IMG/VR virus record: IMGVR_UViG_3300046167_000272
Location: 1-34,059 of that record
Source: a virus
Reading direction: 5' to 3' (one strand)
Length of the DNA: 34,059 nt
Shown: positions 1 to 8,842 of the stretch, piece by piece
How the letters are laid out: each line of letters begins with the position of its first letter
How positions within the stretch are numbered: position 1 is the first letter of the stretch
The notes under the pieces: generated by a model
The model's input: only the letters and a program-made list of their open reading frames with translations
The model's database searches: none
What the model was told of the DNA's origin: nothing
Position numbers and translations under genes: made by a program

Positions 1-441
1 GCTGCACAGGCGGCACAGGAAGCTATTGATGGTTTGTACTTAGGCGCACAGGCGTCTGACCCAACCGTCGATCTAAACGGCGACCCTGTTACGGCAGGTG
101 ACTGGTACTTTAACACAACATCTAATGTGAGCAGAGTCTACAGCGGCTCATCTTGGTTAAATACGGCTAACGCAGGTACGGTCACTAGCGTAGGCGGCAC
201 AGGGTCAGTCAACGGTGTCACGCTTACAGGCACAGTAACTTCTTCAGGCAGCCTCACGTTAGGTGGAACTTTAGGAGGCATTACGGCCTCACAGCTTAAC
301 TCTCAAAACATTAGTCAGTGGACTAACGACAGTGGCTATATTACAGGCAATGAAACGATTACATTAACTGGAGCTATTACTGGCTCTGGCACGACTTCTA
401 TAGCAACAACACTGTCCACAGTTGACGGAGGCACATACTAA
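1..441 (+). CDS. Tail fibre protein, N-terminal part missing (partial)
   Basis: The frame is open from the first base, so the start lies upstream of the window. The visible 146 residues begin with an Ala/Gln-rich helix (AAQAAQEAIDGLYLG), then a segment with the motif GDWYFNTTSN that resembles the adaptor region of T7 gp17-like fibres. A Gly/Thr/Ser-rich beta-repeat follows (GTVTSVGGTGSVNGVTLTG), typical of fibre shafts. The protein ends in TVDGGTY, a signature shared with the 77-residue protein at 8839-9072. The stop codon touches the ATG of the next fibre gene, so the two are probably co-translated and assemble together. It probably joins the fibre to the tail tube. Family role is inferred from composition and context. 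Confidence 0.75.
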   Translation, partial: AAQAAQEAIDGLYLGAQASDPTVDLNGDPVTAGDWYFNTTSNVSRVYSGSSWLNTANAGTVTSVGGTGSVNGVTLTGTVTSSGSLTLGGTLGGITASQLNSQNISQWTNDSGYITGNETITLTGAITGSGTTSIATTLSTVDGGTY

Positions 442-2580
442 ATGACTACTATTATTACTAAGAATGGCTCAGGTGCGCCCACAGCAGGGCAGTTAAGTGA
501 AGGCGAACTCGCGGTAGACTTGACTAACAAAGAACTCTACACCAAGTCTGGATCAACTGTTATAAAGATTGGCTCTCAAGGCGGATCAACAGGAACCTTT
601 ACAGACCTGACTGCAACCTCAAGCTTTACGTCACCCGGCATCGACGACAACGCTACGTCCACGGCTATCACGATTGATGCTAATGAGAACGTTGGTATTG
701 GCACAGATGCCCCCGCCGCCATGCTTGAAGTGAAGGGCAGTGACACTAGCGCACGATTCAGAGGTGTTGGAAGCCAACTGATTAACCTTGACTTTAGTGA
801 TAGTCCAAGCACTGCTACTATGGATGTGCGAAACGCCGCAACGTTTAACATTTCTAAGCAAGGCATACCCTCTCTCAGCATTGACCAAGAAAGAAACGTG
901 GGCATTGGTACCGCAACTCCTGTTAGCACTAATAACTACGGCGGCCTCACGCTAAACGGTGCTTCTGGCGGGGCGCTATCATTCACTGACGATGACGTAC
1001 TTGTGGGTAACTTACTATCGTCTGGGAGTGATATGTATTTCGGGACAGGTGGAGACACTGTGTTCCGTAACGGCGGCTATACAGGCTCTGACGAAGCCAT
1101 GCGTATTGACTCCTCAGGGAACGTGGGCATTGGCACAACGAATCCTAGCGTATATGGAGGACTCGTAATCGCACAGGATGCAAACACGAGTAGTGATGGT
1201 TTTGCGGTAGTAGACTCTACATTGGCTCAATCGGCTAAACTCTGGTGTGATGGGACTAACTCCTACTTGTCATCAGGCAACACTGGTAATGATCCGCTCA
1301 TCCTTAATACTGGCGGTGGAAACGTGGGCATTGGTACGTCTGCTCCTGTTCGTAAGCTTGAAACTTCCGCCGACAACAACGCTGGATCGAAGGCTAACTA
1401 CATTCGGATCACTGATACGGACACCTCAGCTTCGGCGAATAACCCTCAAGGTGGTATTGAGTTCTATACCAACGATGTGGGGAACGAGGGCGTCACGGCC
1501 AGCATTGAAAACATATATGCGGGTAGCGGTGCGGGGAGTGAGCTTACGTTCAACGTCGCGCCTAATGGCTCTGCTGGAGTCAGTGAAGCCATGCGTATCG
1601 ACGCCTCAGGAAACGTGGGCATTGGCACGGACGCCCCAGCACAGCTTCTCTCTGTGGGTGACAGTGATGTTGTCTCTACTAACTACATAAGAATGAACCA
1701 ACGGACAGGGACAGCAGCAGCAACTTACGGCGGGTTAGAGTTTTTCTACGACAACACGGCTGGAGTTACAGGTGTCAACGCTGCTATACGTTACGCCTCT
1801 GGTGCAGCAAGAAATGATGGAGAGCTGACTTTCCACACAGGGTCTAGCGGTTCGACTTCTGAAGCCATGCGTATCGACGCCTCAGGAAACTTGCTGGTTG
1901 GGACTACATCTGCTGGTGCATTGGCTTCTCCGGGCAGAGGGCTTATTGATATAAATGGTAGCTCAGACAGCGCACTGGAGTTTAAAACTGCAGGAGTAAC
2001 TCACGGCTACCTTTATGAAAGCGGTAGCGAATTCAGAGTGGCTAACTTAACAGCACACCCGCTTACGTTCTACACCAGTAACAACGAGCGTATGCGTATC
2101 GACGCCTCAGGAAACTTGCTGGTTGGCCGAACCTCAACAGCCAGTGCAGCTACAGACTACGGTACACAGGTGTACAGTAACGGTGTTATTTATCAGTTCG
2201 CTGGAGCAACTGGCAACTCTGATATACATAGGTGGCACAACGGCGCTGGCACCAAGGTAGCCTACCTGCAAGGGGACGGTGATCTCATCATTACTGGAAC
2301 CTACAGTCCTTCAGACGAGCGCCTCAAGGAGAACATCGTAGATGCTCCTGCTGGCAACCTTGACGATCTAAGGGTTCGCTCCTACGACTGGAAGGCTGAC
2401 GGTTCTAGTGTCACTCATGGCTTCATAGCTCAAGAGCTTGAGGTTGTAGCTCCCTATGCTGTAACTAAGGGTGAGACCGATGACGACATGCTGGCTGTTG
2501 ACTACAGCAAGCTAGTCCCAATGATGGTTAAAGAAATCCAAGACTTAAAGGCCGAAGTAGCGGCACTCAAAGGAGCATAA
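442..2580 (+). CDS. Tail fibre/spike with C-terminal S74 intramolecular chaperone
   Basis: 712 residues. The N-terminus (APTAGQLSEGELAVDLTNKE) is the small repeat often found at the head of marine phage fibres. The middle is built from repeats of the type GNVGIGT(D/S)AP and SEAMRIDASGN, which form beta-structured shafts. The C-terminus carries the peptidase S74 (endosialidase-type) chaperone: SDERLKENIVDA, then HGFIAQELEVVAPYAV, then a final helix VKEIQDLKAEVAALKGA. S74 domains drive trimerisation and then cut themselves off before the conserved SDERLKE serine. This is likely the host-recognition or glycan-binding protein of the tail. It directly follows the first fibre gene and is four bases from the next. 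Confidence 0.85.
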   Translation: MTTIITKNGSGAPTAGQLSEGELAVDLTNKELYTKSGSTVIKIGSQGGSTGTFTDLTATSSFTSPGIDDNATSTAITIDANENVGIGTDAPAAMLEVKGSDTSARFRGVGSQLINLDFSDSPSTATMDVRNAATFNISKQGIPSLSIDQERNVGIGTATPVSTNNYGGLTLNGASGGALSFTDDDVLVGNLLSSGSDMYFGTGGDTVFRNGGYTGSDEAMRIDSSGNVGIGTTNPSVYGGLVIAQDANTSSDGFAVVDSTLAQSAKLWCDGTNSYLSSGNTGNDPLILNTGGGNVGIGTSAPVRKLETSADNNAGSKANYIRITDTDTSASANNPQGGIEFYTNDVGNEGVTASIENIYAGSGAGSELTFNVAPNGSAGVSEAMRIDASGNVGIGTDAPAQLLSVGDSDVVSTNYIRMNQRTGTAAATYGGLEFFYDNTAGVTGVNAAIRYASGAARNDGELTFHTGSSGSTSEAMRIDASGNLLVGTTSAGALASPGRGLIDINGSSDSALEFKTAGVTHGYLYESGSEFRVANLTAHPLTFYTSNNERMRIDASGNLLVGRTSTASAATDYGTQVYSNGVIYQFAGATGNSDIHRWHNGAGTKVAYLQGDGDLIITGTYSPSDERLKENIVDAPAGNLDDLRVRSYDWKADGSSVTHGFIAQELEVVAPYAVTKGETDDDMLAVDYSKLVPMMVKEIQDLKAEVAALKGA
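1093..2127 (+). repeat. Near-identical DNA repeats inside the S74 fibre gene
   Basis: Four copies of a segment encoding EAMRIDxSGN start near 1093, 1585, 1861 and 2091. The last three share the same bases through GCGTATCGACGCCTCAGGAA, including synonymous positions. Codon-level identity suggests recent duplication or gene conversion between shaft repeats, a usual way for fibres to vary length and receptor range. Confidence 0.7.
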
Positions 2581-2583
2581 AGA

Positions 2584-2949
2584 ATGACAACGATTACATG
2601 GACAGTTTCATCCCTAGACTACGAAGTATCCAAAGATGGTCTAGACAACGTAGCTACTGTAGCTCACTGGCGCTGCACGGGTGAGGACGCAGACGGTAAC
2701 GTAGGTTCAGCTTACGGCACTAAGTCTCTTCCAGATCCTTCTGCGGATAACTTCATGCCTTGGGATAGCATCACTGAGGAAACTGTGCTGGGCTGGCTCG
2801 TAGCTGAGATGGCTACAAATAAGATGGACGACACGCCCTCTGAGCAGGAGTCTGTAGAAGCTGCTGTAAACGCCCAGATTGCTGAGAAGGCTAACCCCAC
2901 TTGTGGCACAGGCGCTCCTTGGAAAGTTGCTCCCGAGACTCGTGACTAA
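2584..2949 (+). CDS. Small tail-fibre-associated protein
   Basis: 121 residues, starting ITWTVSSLDYEVSKDGLDNV and containing VAHWRCTGEDADGN. It resembles small proteins that follow tail fibre genes in cyanophages and other marine phages (DUF7936-like by memory, not checked). No signal peptide or membrane segment is seen. The N-terminus looks beta-rich and the C-terminus helical (VEAAVNAQIAEKA). It lies four bases after the fibre stop, and its own stop overlaps the next ATG (TAATG), so it belongs to the fibre transcript. It may be a fibre assembly factor or a minor tail component; the sequence does not decide. Confidence 0.65.
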   Translation: MTTITWTVSSLDYEVSKDGLDNVATVAHWRCTGEDADGNVGSAYGTKSLPDPSADNFMPWDSITEETVLGWLVAEMATNKMDDTPSEQESVEAAVNAQIAEKANPTCGTGAPWKVAPETRD

Positions 2950-3089
2950 TGAAGACCTTAGTAGCCCTAGCACTCGTGTTACTCTGTGGATGCTCAGGCA
3001 CACTACGAGAGAAATCTACGATCTGTCTGGGCTTCTGTTCGCACACCGAAGTTGAAACTGAGACTCAAACAAAGGACATTAAGAAATGA
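2949..3089 (+). CDS. 46-residue lipoprotein, candidate outer-membrane lysis lipoprotein
   Basis: The ATG overlaps the previous stop (TAATG) and the stop overlaps the next ATG (ATGA). A basic residue and a hydrophobic stretch (MKTLVALALVLLCGCSG) lead to a lipobox-like L-C-G-C, so the mature protein would start at Cys15 as a lipid-anchored peptide of about 32 residues. The mature part contains two more cysteines (TICLGFCSH) and a charged tail (EVETETQTKDIKK). Its place just ahead of membrane and holin genes suggests a lysis role such as an outer-membrane spanin subunit. It lacks the proline richness of classic Rz1, so that role is only inferred. Confidence 0.6.
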   Translation: MKTLVALALVLLCGCSGTLREKSTICLGFCSHTEVETETQTKDIKK

Positions 3090-3412
3090 AGGCATTAACT
3101 TTCCTATTAGCTTTAGTTGCTTTTACTGCGTCTGCTGCTGAACTTTACTTAGAGAATGGTACAGTAATTGCTTTGCCTGTAGGCTCCAAGGTGTACGTAG
3201 ATGACGGCACTGTATGGTCGTTTACTAGGTTTGATGAAGGTGGCTTTGACATTCGACCTTTGACTCCTCTGATAGAAGTAACAGAAGTTTGTCAAGACTC
3301 AGGGTTTACCTTTGGCGGTGGCTCTGTTGTCTGCGAGGAAGAAGTAGTTGTAGAAGAAGAAGAAACAGAAGAGTGTGACTCTTTAACCTTTGGCGGCTCC
3401 GGTGATTGTTAG
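3086..3412 (+). CDS. Secreted small protein with FTFGG/LTFGG motifs
   Basis: 108 residues. It has a clear signal peptide (MKALTFLLALVAFTASAAE, predicted cut near ASA-AE). A short domain rich in beta strands follows (ENGTVIALPVGSKVYVDDGT). The tail contains a very acidic run (CEEEVVVEEEETEEC) flanked by two copies of a (F/L)TFGG motif: SGFTFGGGS and SLTFGGSGD. Four cysteines in the last 45 residues could form disulphides in the periplasm. The same motif recurs five times in the 857-residue protein at 4085-6658. It is coupled to the upstream lipoprotein by an ATGA overlap. Function is unknown; a lysis or envelope role is inferred from the neighbours. Confidence 0.65.
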   Translation: MKALTFLLALVAFTASAAELYLENGTVIALPVGSKVYVDDGTVWSFTRFDEGGFDIRPLTPLIEVTEVCQDSGFTFGGGSVVCEEEVVVEEEETEECDSLTFGGSGDC

Positions 3413-3414
3413 TC

Positions 3415-3687
3415 GTGGAAGTCAGTGAGTTCAGAATAGAGCGCATGGAGAAGGCTTTAGACAAAGTGTGTGAAGCCGTTAGTCAGATTGCTGTAGTTGA
3501 TGAAAGGTTACTATCGTTACTCAACAGAATGGAGCGTTTTGAGAAGCGCCTCGACGAGCAAGAAGATAAAGTTATTGAGTTGTCAGAGGATGTCATTCTT
3601 AACTCAAAGCTAATAAAGACCAGCGAAAGATTCTTCTGGATAGGTGTCAGTGCTGTGGCATCGTTTGTTGTTTACATGGTGCGCTAA
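3415..3687 (+). CDS. Coiled-coil membrane protein of XhlA/holin-accessory type
   Basis: The GTG at 3415, just after the previous stop, is preferred over a TTG at 3406 that would lie inside that gene. The 90 residues form a long amphipathic helix with heptads (RMERFEKRLDEQEDKVIELSE) followed by one C-terminal membrane segment (FFWIGVSAVASFVVYMV). This architecture matches XhlA-like haemolysin/holin-accessory proteins and some inner-membrane lysis proteins. The stop overlaps the ATG of the 3-TM holin (TAATG), which supports a joint role in lysis. Confidence 0.65.
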   Translation: MEVSEFRIERMEKALDKVCEAVSQIAVVDERLLSLLNRMERFEKRLDEQEDKVIELSEDVILNSKLIKTSERFFWIGVSAVASFVVYMVR

Positions 3688-4085
3688 TGTTGGAACTATT
3701 GATTGGCCCAGTTACTTCATTGCTTGATAAGTTCATCCCAGACTCAGATGAAAGGAATAGGCTTGCCCATGAAATATCTACAATGGCTGAAAGACACGCT
3801 CAAGAGTTGGCTAAAGCCCAGATTGCAGTTAACAAAGAAGAAGCTAAAAGTACTTCTCTCTTTGTGTCTGGCTGGCGTCCAGCGGTTGGGTGGGTGTGTG
3901 TTAGCGGAATGGCATTTAATTTTATCTGCGTCCCTCTTGGGAATTTTACCCTTACTCTATCTGGTGTGGATGTTTTTTTGCCGTCCTTGGATTTGAGTCA
4001 GATGATGCCAGTGCTTATGGGTATGTTGGGCTTAGGGGCCATGCGCTCTTTTGAGAAAGCCAAAGGCTGTGCGAGGGATAAATAA
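3687..4085 (+). CDS. Phage holin, three-transmembrane-segment family
   Basis: 132 residues. The N-terminal helix (DERNRLAHEISTMAERHAQE) is followed by the family hallmark GWRPAVGWVCVSGMAFNF, a second hydrophobic stretch around FTLTLSGVDVFLPSL, and the C-terminal MPVLMGMLGLGAMRSFEKAKG. This order (Trp-Arg-Pro before the first membrane segment, GLGAMRSxEK after the last) is that of the 3-TM phage holins. Holins open the inner membrane at a set time and release the endolysin, here probably the M15 peptidase at 28715-29056. The gene overlaps its neighbours on both sides by a few bases. Confidence 0.8.
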   Translation: MLELLIGPVTSLLDKFIPDSDERNRLAHEISTMAERHAQELAKAQIAVNKEEAKSTSLFVSGWRPAVGWVCVSGMAFNFICVPLGNFTLTLSGVDVFLPSLDLSQMMPVLMGMLGLGAMRSFEKAKGCARDK

Positions 4086-6658
4086 TGGCTGTAGGTAGAG
4101 ATGTAGTAGGCGCTGACGGCCTAACTAACGCAGAGCGATATGCGAAGAGGCAGGCTGATAAGAAGGCTAGGCAGGCGGCTTTTAGGGCGCAGCAGGACGC
4201 CAACAAAGCTTCGGCTGCACCTTCTGTGTCAAGCCCTAGTAGTATGTTTGGTGGCCTCTTAGGTACAGTAAAGCAAGCAACAACACCAACACCTACGGAA
4301 ACTTTAGGCTTTGGACACTCACAACCAGAGCCTATAAAGACACCACCACCGTCTGCTCCGTTTTCTACTTCTGCTCCTGAGCCTGAGCCTGAAGAAGACG
4401 ATGGGTTGTACACAATGATTCTACATCAAGAGACTGGCGATAACGCTGTAAGTCTCTTTGGTGCCACAGGCCAAGATACTCAAGCCCTTAGTTGGTCACC
4501 TACTCAGGTAACACGTTCGGATTTACAAGAGGCGTATAACGATAGTACTAACCTTCAGAATGTCTTTGGATCTTTTGACAGGTACATGGATTACATTGAA
4601 GAGTCCTCTGACATGATTGAGGCTCAAGACTGGTTTTCTCAGGAAGGCATAGACCAGACTACAGCAGCGCAAGAGCAACAAGAAGAAGACGACTTAGCTT
4701 TTGGGCCGGGACAACAAGCGCCAGCAGACGACACACAGCAATCTGATGCTAACGCTCGACAGGGCGCTTATGCTTCTTGGATGAACAGCGCAGAAAACCA
4801 AGCGTTAATGAACAAGTACGGAATTCCTACTGAAGAGTTTACTAACGAGAAAGGCGATAGGTTTCGTTGGACGGGTACAGGCTTTGCGCGTACCTACAAG
4901 ATGGACAGGACAGACTTTGGTGATTACGTTTTAGCCGCTGGAGCTGCTACGTTGATGTTAGCAGCTCCACAACTTGCTGCTCAATTAGTTGCAACTACAG
5001 GAATGTCGGCTGCGTCGGCAGGGGCAATAGCTAGTGCAAGTTTAAGTCTTGCAAGCCAAGCAGCTACTACTGGCGATGTAGATTTAGATACTGTTATTCA
5101 AGATACTCTTAGTGGTGCTGCTGGTGGTCTATTTGGAAATGCTAATGAAGTAACGTCTATTGGTGCTGGAGACATAGCTAACGCTATAAGAGACGCTATT
5201 AACGATGTGTCTGACGGAGAGTTTGGTAGCGACTACGGTGATATTGTTTGGCAAGACGTAGATGTTACTGATGTACTTGGCGACCTTCAAATACAAATAC
5301 CGAACTATGAAGTGACTGAAGAAACAGAAGCCGCCGCTGCCGCTGCTGCTGAAGAAGCCGCTGCCGCTGCTGTTGAAGAAGCTACTGCTGCTGAAGAATC
5401 TGCTGCTGCTGAAGAATCCGCCGCTAATTCTGGAGAAGACGGCGGTGGTTTAACTTTTGGGGGAGCTGCCACTACTAAAGATAGCGGAGGCGCTGACGGA
5501 GAAGTTGCAGAAGAAGAAGGTAGATATGTCTATGAGGGCAATGGTGTTTTTAGAGACACACAATCTGGAACAAACGATAGGTGGTTTATTCCGAATGTTG
5601 GAGACTTAGAAGTAGGCAGTACTGTAGGTGATGATTACTTAGAAAATAACAACGCCACAGTATATGAAGACGAACTAGACGACGAAGAAATTGATGTATT
5701 TATAGACACTACAGACGAAGGCGAAGACGACTTTACGTTTGGTGGCTCAACTACCAAGGATACCACAGAAGAAACTGTAGAAGAACCTATAGAAGAAACT
5801 GTAGAAGAAACTGTAGAAGAAACTGTAGAAGAAACTGTAGAAGATCCTGAGCCTGAGCAGAAAGATAAAGACGCTGCTGAACAGTCTGCAAAAGACATAG
5901 CGGAGCAACTACTTAAGGACAGCACTGCTGATGACACTGAAGGCGGTCTTACGTTTGGCGGCGCAGCCACTAAAGATGACGGTGGTGGTGGCGAAGTTGT
6001 AGAAGAAGTTGTTGAAGAACCCGGAGACAACGGCGGTGAAACAGAGTTAGAAATAGCTTTAGATCCTACTAAAGACGGTGGTGACGGTGGTGAAGACCCC
6101 GGCGATCAAGGACTTACCTTTGGCGGAGGGTCATCTACTAAGGACACTAAAGACGGCACAGGCTCTAGTGATAGTGAAGGCAAAGATGGTAACGGCTCTA
6201 GCGACACTGAAGGCGGTAAAGACGGTACAGGCTTTACTGACACTGAAGGCAAAGATGGTAACGGCTCTAGCGACACTGAAGGCCCCGGAGAAGAACCCGG
6301 AGATGAGGGACTTACGTTTGGTGGTGGTTCGTCTACTAAGGACACTAAGGACGCTACAGGCTCTAGCGACACCGAAGGCAAAGACGGTACTGGAGACAGT
6401 GACACTGAAGGCCCCGGAGATAAAGACGGAACAGGCTATAGCGACACTGAAGGCCCCGGCGAAGAAGAAGTAGAATCTTTGTTTGGTTTAACTAAAGACG
6501 CTGGATCTGTAGGCGGTTCAAAGAGTCCACTAAGCTTTAAACCTTTCATGGCAGGTATCTCTTACGAAGCGCCTACGATTCAAAACATTGTGCAGTCGCC
6601 TAATGTAGATTACATGGCTCAACTAAACAAGATTATTAACAAGGGTATGTTAGTATGA
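4085..6658 (+). CDS. Large acidic repeat-rich protein with LTFGG motifs, probably structural
   Basis: 857 residues. The N-terminus is charged and helical (NAERYAKRQADKKARQAAF). A Pro/Glu-rich linker and a folded part with a hydrophobic stretch (VLAAGAATLMLAAPQLAAQL, about residue 280-300) follow. The second half is low-complexity: an Ala/Glu run, tandem VEET units from 12-bp repeats at about 5770-5845, and many 11-13-residue units of the type GKDGTGSSDTEG at about 6150-6460. Five (L/F)TFGG motifs each precede a TKD element and punctuate it. The C-terminus is again ordered (VDYMAQLNKIINKGMLV). Position between holin and tail tubular protein A suggests a virion or adsorption-related protein. 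The Asp/Gly repeats recall calcium-binding thrombospondin type 3 units, but the match is loose. I do not recognise the family. Confidence 0.6.
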   Translation: MAVGRDVVGADGLTNAERYAKRQADKKARQAAFRAQQDANKASAAPSVSSPSSMFGGLLGTVKQATTPTPTETLGFGHSQPEPIKTPPPSAPFSTSAPEPEPEEDDGLYTMILHQETGDNAVSLFGATGQDTQALSWSPTQVTRSDLQEAYNDSTNLQNVFGSFDRYMDYIEESSDMIEAQDWFSQEGIDQTTAAQEQQEEDDLAFGPGQQAPADDTQQSDANARQGAYASWMNSAENQALMNKYGIPTEEFTNEKGDRFRWTGTGFARTYKMDRTDFGDYVLAAGAATLMLAAPQLAAQLVATTGMSAASAGAIASASLSLASQAATTGDVDLDTVIQDTLSGAAGGLFGNANEVTSIGAGDIANAIRDAINDVSDGEFGSDYGDIVWQDVDVTDVLGDLQIQIPNYEVTEETEAAAAAAAEEAAAAAVEEATAAEESAAAEESAANSGEDGGGLTFGGAATTKDSGGADGEVAEEEGRYVYEGNGVFRDTQSGTNDRWFIPNVGDLEVGSTVGDDYLENNNATVYEDELDDEEIDVFIDTTDEGEDDFTFGGSTTKDTTEETVEEPIEETVEETVEETVEETVEDPEPEQKDKDAAEQSAKDIAEQLLKDSTADDTEGGLTFGGAATKDDGGGGEVVEEVVEEPGDNGGETELEIALDPTKDGGDGGEDPGDQGLTFGGGSSTKDTKDGTGSSDSEGKDGNGSSDTEGGKDGTGFTDTEGKDGNGSSDTEGPGEEPGDEGLTFGGGSSTKDTKDATGSSDTEGKDGTGDSDTEGPGDKDGTGYSDTEGPGEEEVESLFGLTKDAGSVGGSKSPLSFKPFMAGISYEAPTIQNIVQSPNVDYMAQLNKIINKGMLV
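5767..6470 (+). repeat. Tandem low-complexity coding repeats
   Basis: Two repeat systems lie in the acidic protein. The first is a run of 12-bp units (GAAGAAACTGTA) at about 5770-5845. The second is a set of imperfect 33-39-bp units encoding (G)KDGxGxSDTEG at about 6150-6460, with two nearly identical longer blocks carrying GLTFGGGSSTKDTKD at about 6109-6160 and 6308-6350. Such arrays expand and shrink by slippage. Confidence 0.7.
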
Positions 6659-7299
6659 CATATTTAGAATTGGTAAACAACGTCCTGAGAAGGATACGAG
6701 AAGAGGAAGTTACTAGCGTAAACTCTACTACCTACAGTAAAATGATAGGTGACTTTGTTAATGACGCTAAAAAACTTGTAGAGACTTCTTGGGACTGGTC
6801 GGCCTTACGTACTACACTAACCATTACAACTTCGGCAGACATATTTAACTATGTGCTTACAGGCAGTCAGAACCGTGTTAAAGCATTGGATGTCATTAAC
6901 GATACTTCTAACTTTTTTATGGAGTACCGTACTTCTAAATGGTTTGACAATCAGTACCTCAATCAAACTCCCGCGAGTGGATCGCCACAGTTCTACACGT
7001 ACAATGGTGTTGACTCCCAAGGTGATTCACAAATAGACATATACCCAAAGCCTGATGGTGTTTACACTCTCAGGTTTAACTGTGTGTTACGCAATGAAGA
7101 CTTGGCTGCTGACACAGATAATATGTTAATACCTGCGATGCCTGTGATACATTTGGCAGTAGCTCTAGCAGCGCGTGAGAGAGGCGAGACAGGCGGTACA
7201 TCAACACCTGAGTACTTTGCTATGGCTAACAAGTATCTGTCTGACGCTATCGCTCTGGACGCACAGAAGCACCCTTACGAAACTGATTGGTATTCATAA
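6655..7299 (+). CDS. Tail tubular protein A (T7 gp11-like)
   Basis: 214 residues against about 196 for T7 gp11. The N-terminus is that of the family: a helix YLELVNNVLRRIREEEV, then FVNDAKKLVETSWDWSALR, where the WDW patch and the switch into beta strands are typical. The middle contains the QFYTYNG and IDIYPKPDGVYTLRF strands, and the C-terminus has the helix AVALAARERGETG. Tail tubular A forms the dodecameric ring joining portal and nozzle, acting as head-tail adaptor. The gene overlaps the upstream stop (ATGA) and lies 13 bases ahead of the next tail gene. Confidence 0.85.
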   Translation: MTYLELVNNVLRRIREEEVTSVNSTTYSKMIGDFVNDAKKLVETSWDWSALRTTLTITTSADIFNYVLTGSQNRVKALDVINDTSNFFMEYRTSKWFDNQYLNQTPASGSPQFYTYNGVDSQGDSQIDIYPKPDGVYTLRFNCVLRNEDLAADTDNMLIPAMPVIHLAVALAARERGETGGTSTPEYFAMANKYLSDAIALDAQKHPYETDWYS

Positions 7300-7312
7300 T
7301 AGGAGCTAGTGT

Positions 7313-8842
7313 ATGGCCCAGCCACTACAAAGTATTAACCTAGTTGCTCCTGCGTTTAAGGGTATCAACACTGAGGATTCGCCTCTAGCGCAAGACCCGT
7401 CGTTTGCAGACGTTGCAGATAACGCTGTCATTGATAAGCGCGGTCGAATTGCTGCGCGTAAGGGCAATAATGTTGTCACTACAAATAAGACAGAGTTAGG
7501 CACTGATTTTATTCATAAGATTAATTATTTTTATGACGACGCTGGAAACACAAAACTGTTTAGCGTAGGCAATAATAAAATATTGTCAGGAACTACTACG
7601 TTAGTTGACGAGTCTGCTTCAATTATTTCTGGTGGTTACACTATAGGCGGCAACAACTGGAAGATGTTAAACTTTAACGACGCTGCTTATTTTCTTCAGC
7701 GTGGTCAAGAGCCTTTAATTTATACTAACTCTGGTGGTCTTCAAACATGGGGACAGTACAACGGAACAGCTACGTCTTCTCAGTATTTTTGTCACGAAGC
7801 TTTAGCAGCCTATGGTCGTTTGTGGATTATTGATAACGCTGCTGATACGCAGACAATATATTGGTCTGATTTGCTTATTGGAACTTCTTTTACTGGCGGC
7901 TCAAGCGGATCTATTGACGTTTCAAAAGCGTGGCCTGATGGTTACGATGAAGTTCGCGCACTAGCGGCGCATAATAATTTGTTAATTGTTTTTGGTAAGC
8001 ACAGCATTATTGTTTATCAAGGCGCTTCTTCTCCAGCTACTATGTCTATTGCAGACACTGTGGCTGGCGTTGGTTGTGTTTGTAGAAATTCTGTTCAGCA
8101 CATCGGCACTGATGTTTTATTTTTAGATCAATCAGGTTTGCGAAGTTTTGGCCGAACCATTCAAGAAAAGTCAATGCCTATAAACGATCTAAGCTTAAAC
8201 ATTAAGACTGAATTTATTCAAGCTATTGAGGGACGCACAGGCCCAACGTCTTCTGTTTTTAGCCCTGAAAATTCTTTCTATCTTATTTCGTTTCCGAACC
8301 AACAAATAACATATTGCTTCGATCTTAAGGGTACGCTAGAAAACGGCACATACAGAGTAACAAGATGGCCCTCTAATCAGTTTAAGTCCTATGAAAGAAA
8401 AACTGACGGTACTCTTTACATTGGGACTGTTGATGGTATAGGTGAGCATTCAGGATACAGCGACAACGGCGCGTCTTACCGTTTTAGGTACTACAGTCCC
8501 GGATTAACTTTTGGAGATCCGTCAAAGCTAAAGATACTTAAGAAGCTCAGGCCAACAATTGTCGGTGCTAACAGCGCGACAGTTATTATGTACTGGGGTT
8601 ACGACTTAACAACTGACTACAGGTCTACTGAGTTCACTGTAGGAAACCAAGAGCCAGCATTTTACAATGTTTCAGAGTTTACGGTAGGTGAGTTTACAGG
8701 CGGTGCGCTAACGTCGCGTCGTCAAATAAACGCAACTGGCGGCGGCTCTATAGTTACAGTAGGGCTTGAGTCAGCCATTAACGGATTCCCTTTATCACTA
8801 CAAGAAATCAACGTACTAGTATTAATAGGTAAAACACTATGA
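7313..8842 (+). CDS. Tail nozzle / DNA stabilisation protein (tail tubular B or P22 gp10 type)
   Basis: 509 residues, shorter than T7 gp12 (about 794). It begins LQSINLVAPAFKGINTEDSP and has DVADNAVIDKRGRIAARKGN, the usual opening of nozzle and stabilisation proteins in marine podoviruses. Beta-propeller-like strands follow (LIVFGKHSIIVYQG, VLFLDQSGLRSFGR, FYLISFPNQQITYCFDL). It probably forms the tail nozzle below the adaptor ring. A GGAGCT ribosome site precedes the ATG. The C-terminus overlaps the next gene by four bases. The assignment to nozzle rather than another tail accessory protein is from context. Confidence 0.7.
   Translation: MAQPLQSINLVAPAFKGINTEDSPLAQDPSFADVADNAVIDKRGRIAARKGNNVVTTNKTELGTDFIHKINYFYDDAGNTKLFSVGNNKILSGTTTLVDESASIISGGYTIGGNNWKMLNFNDAAYFLQRGQEPLIYTNSGGLQTWGQYNGTATSSQYFCHEALAAYGRLWIIDNAADTQTIYWSDLLIGTSFTGGSSGSIDVSKAWPDGYDEVRALAAHNNLLIVFGKHSIIVYQGASSPATMSIADTVAGVGCVCRNSVQHIGTDVLFLDQSGLRSFGRTIQEKSMPINDLSLNIKTEFIQAIEGRTGPTSSVFSPENSFYLISFPNQQITYCFDLKGTLENGTYRVTRWPSNQFKSYERKTDGTLYIGTVDGIGEHSGYSDNGASYRFRYYSPGLTFGDPSKLKILKKLRPTIVGANSATVIMYWGYDLTTDYRSTEFTVGNQEPAFYNVSEFTVGEFTGGALTSRRQINATGGGSIVTVGLESAINGFPLSLQEINVLVLIGKTL

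Noticed and set aside
576-929. - strand frames opposite the S74 fibre gene
   Set aside because: They are antisense shadows of a repetitive gene with clear protein homology on the + strand.
5635-6405. Ser/Pro/Val-rich - strand frames and a Lys/Thr/Leu-rich + strand frame over the acidic repeat gene
   Set aside because: These are the other frames of tandem repeats; the repetitive composition keeps them open by chance.
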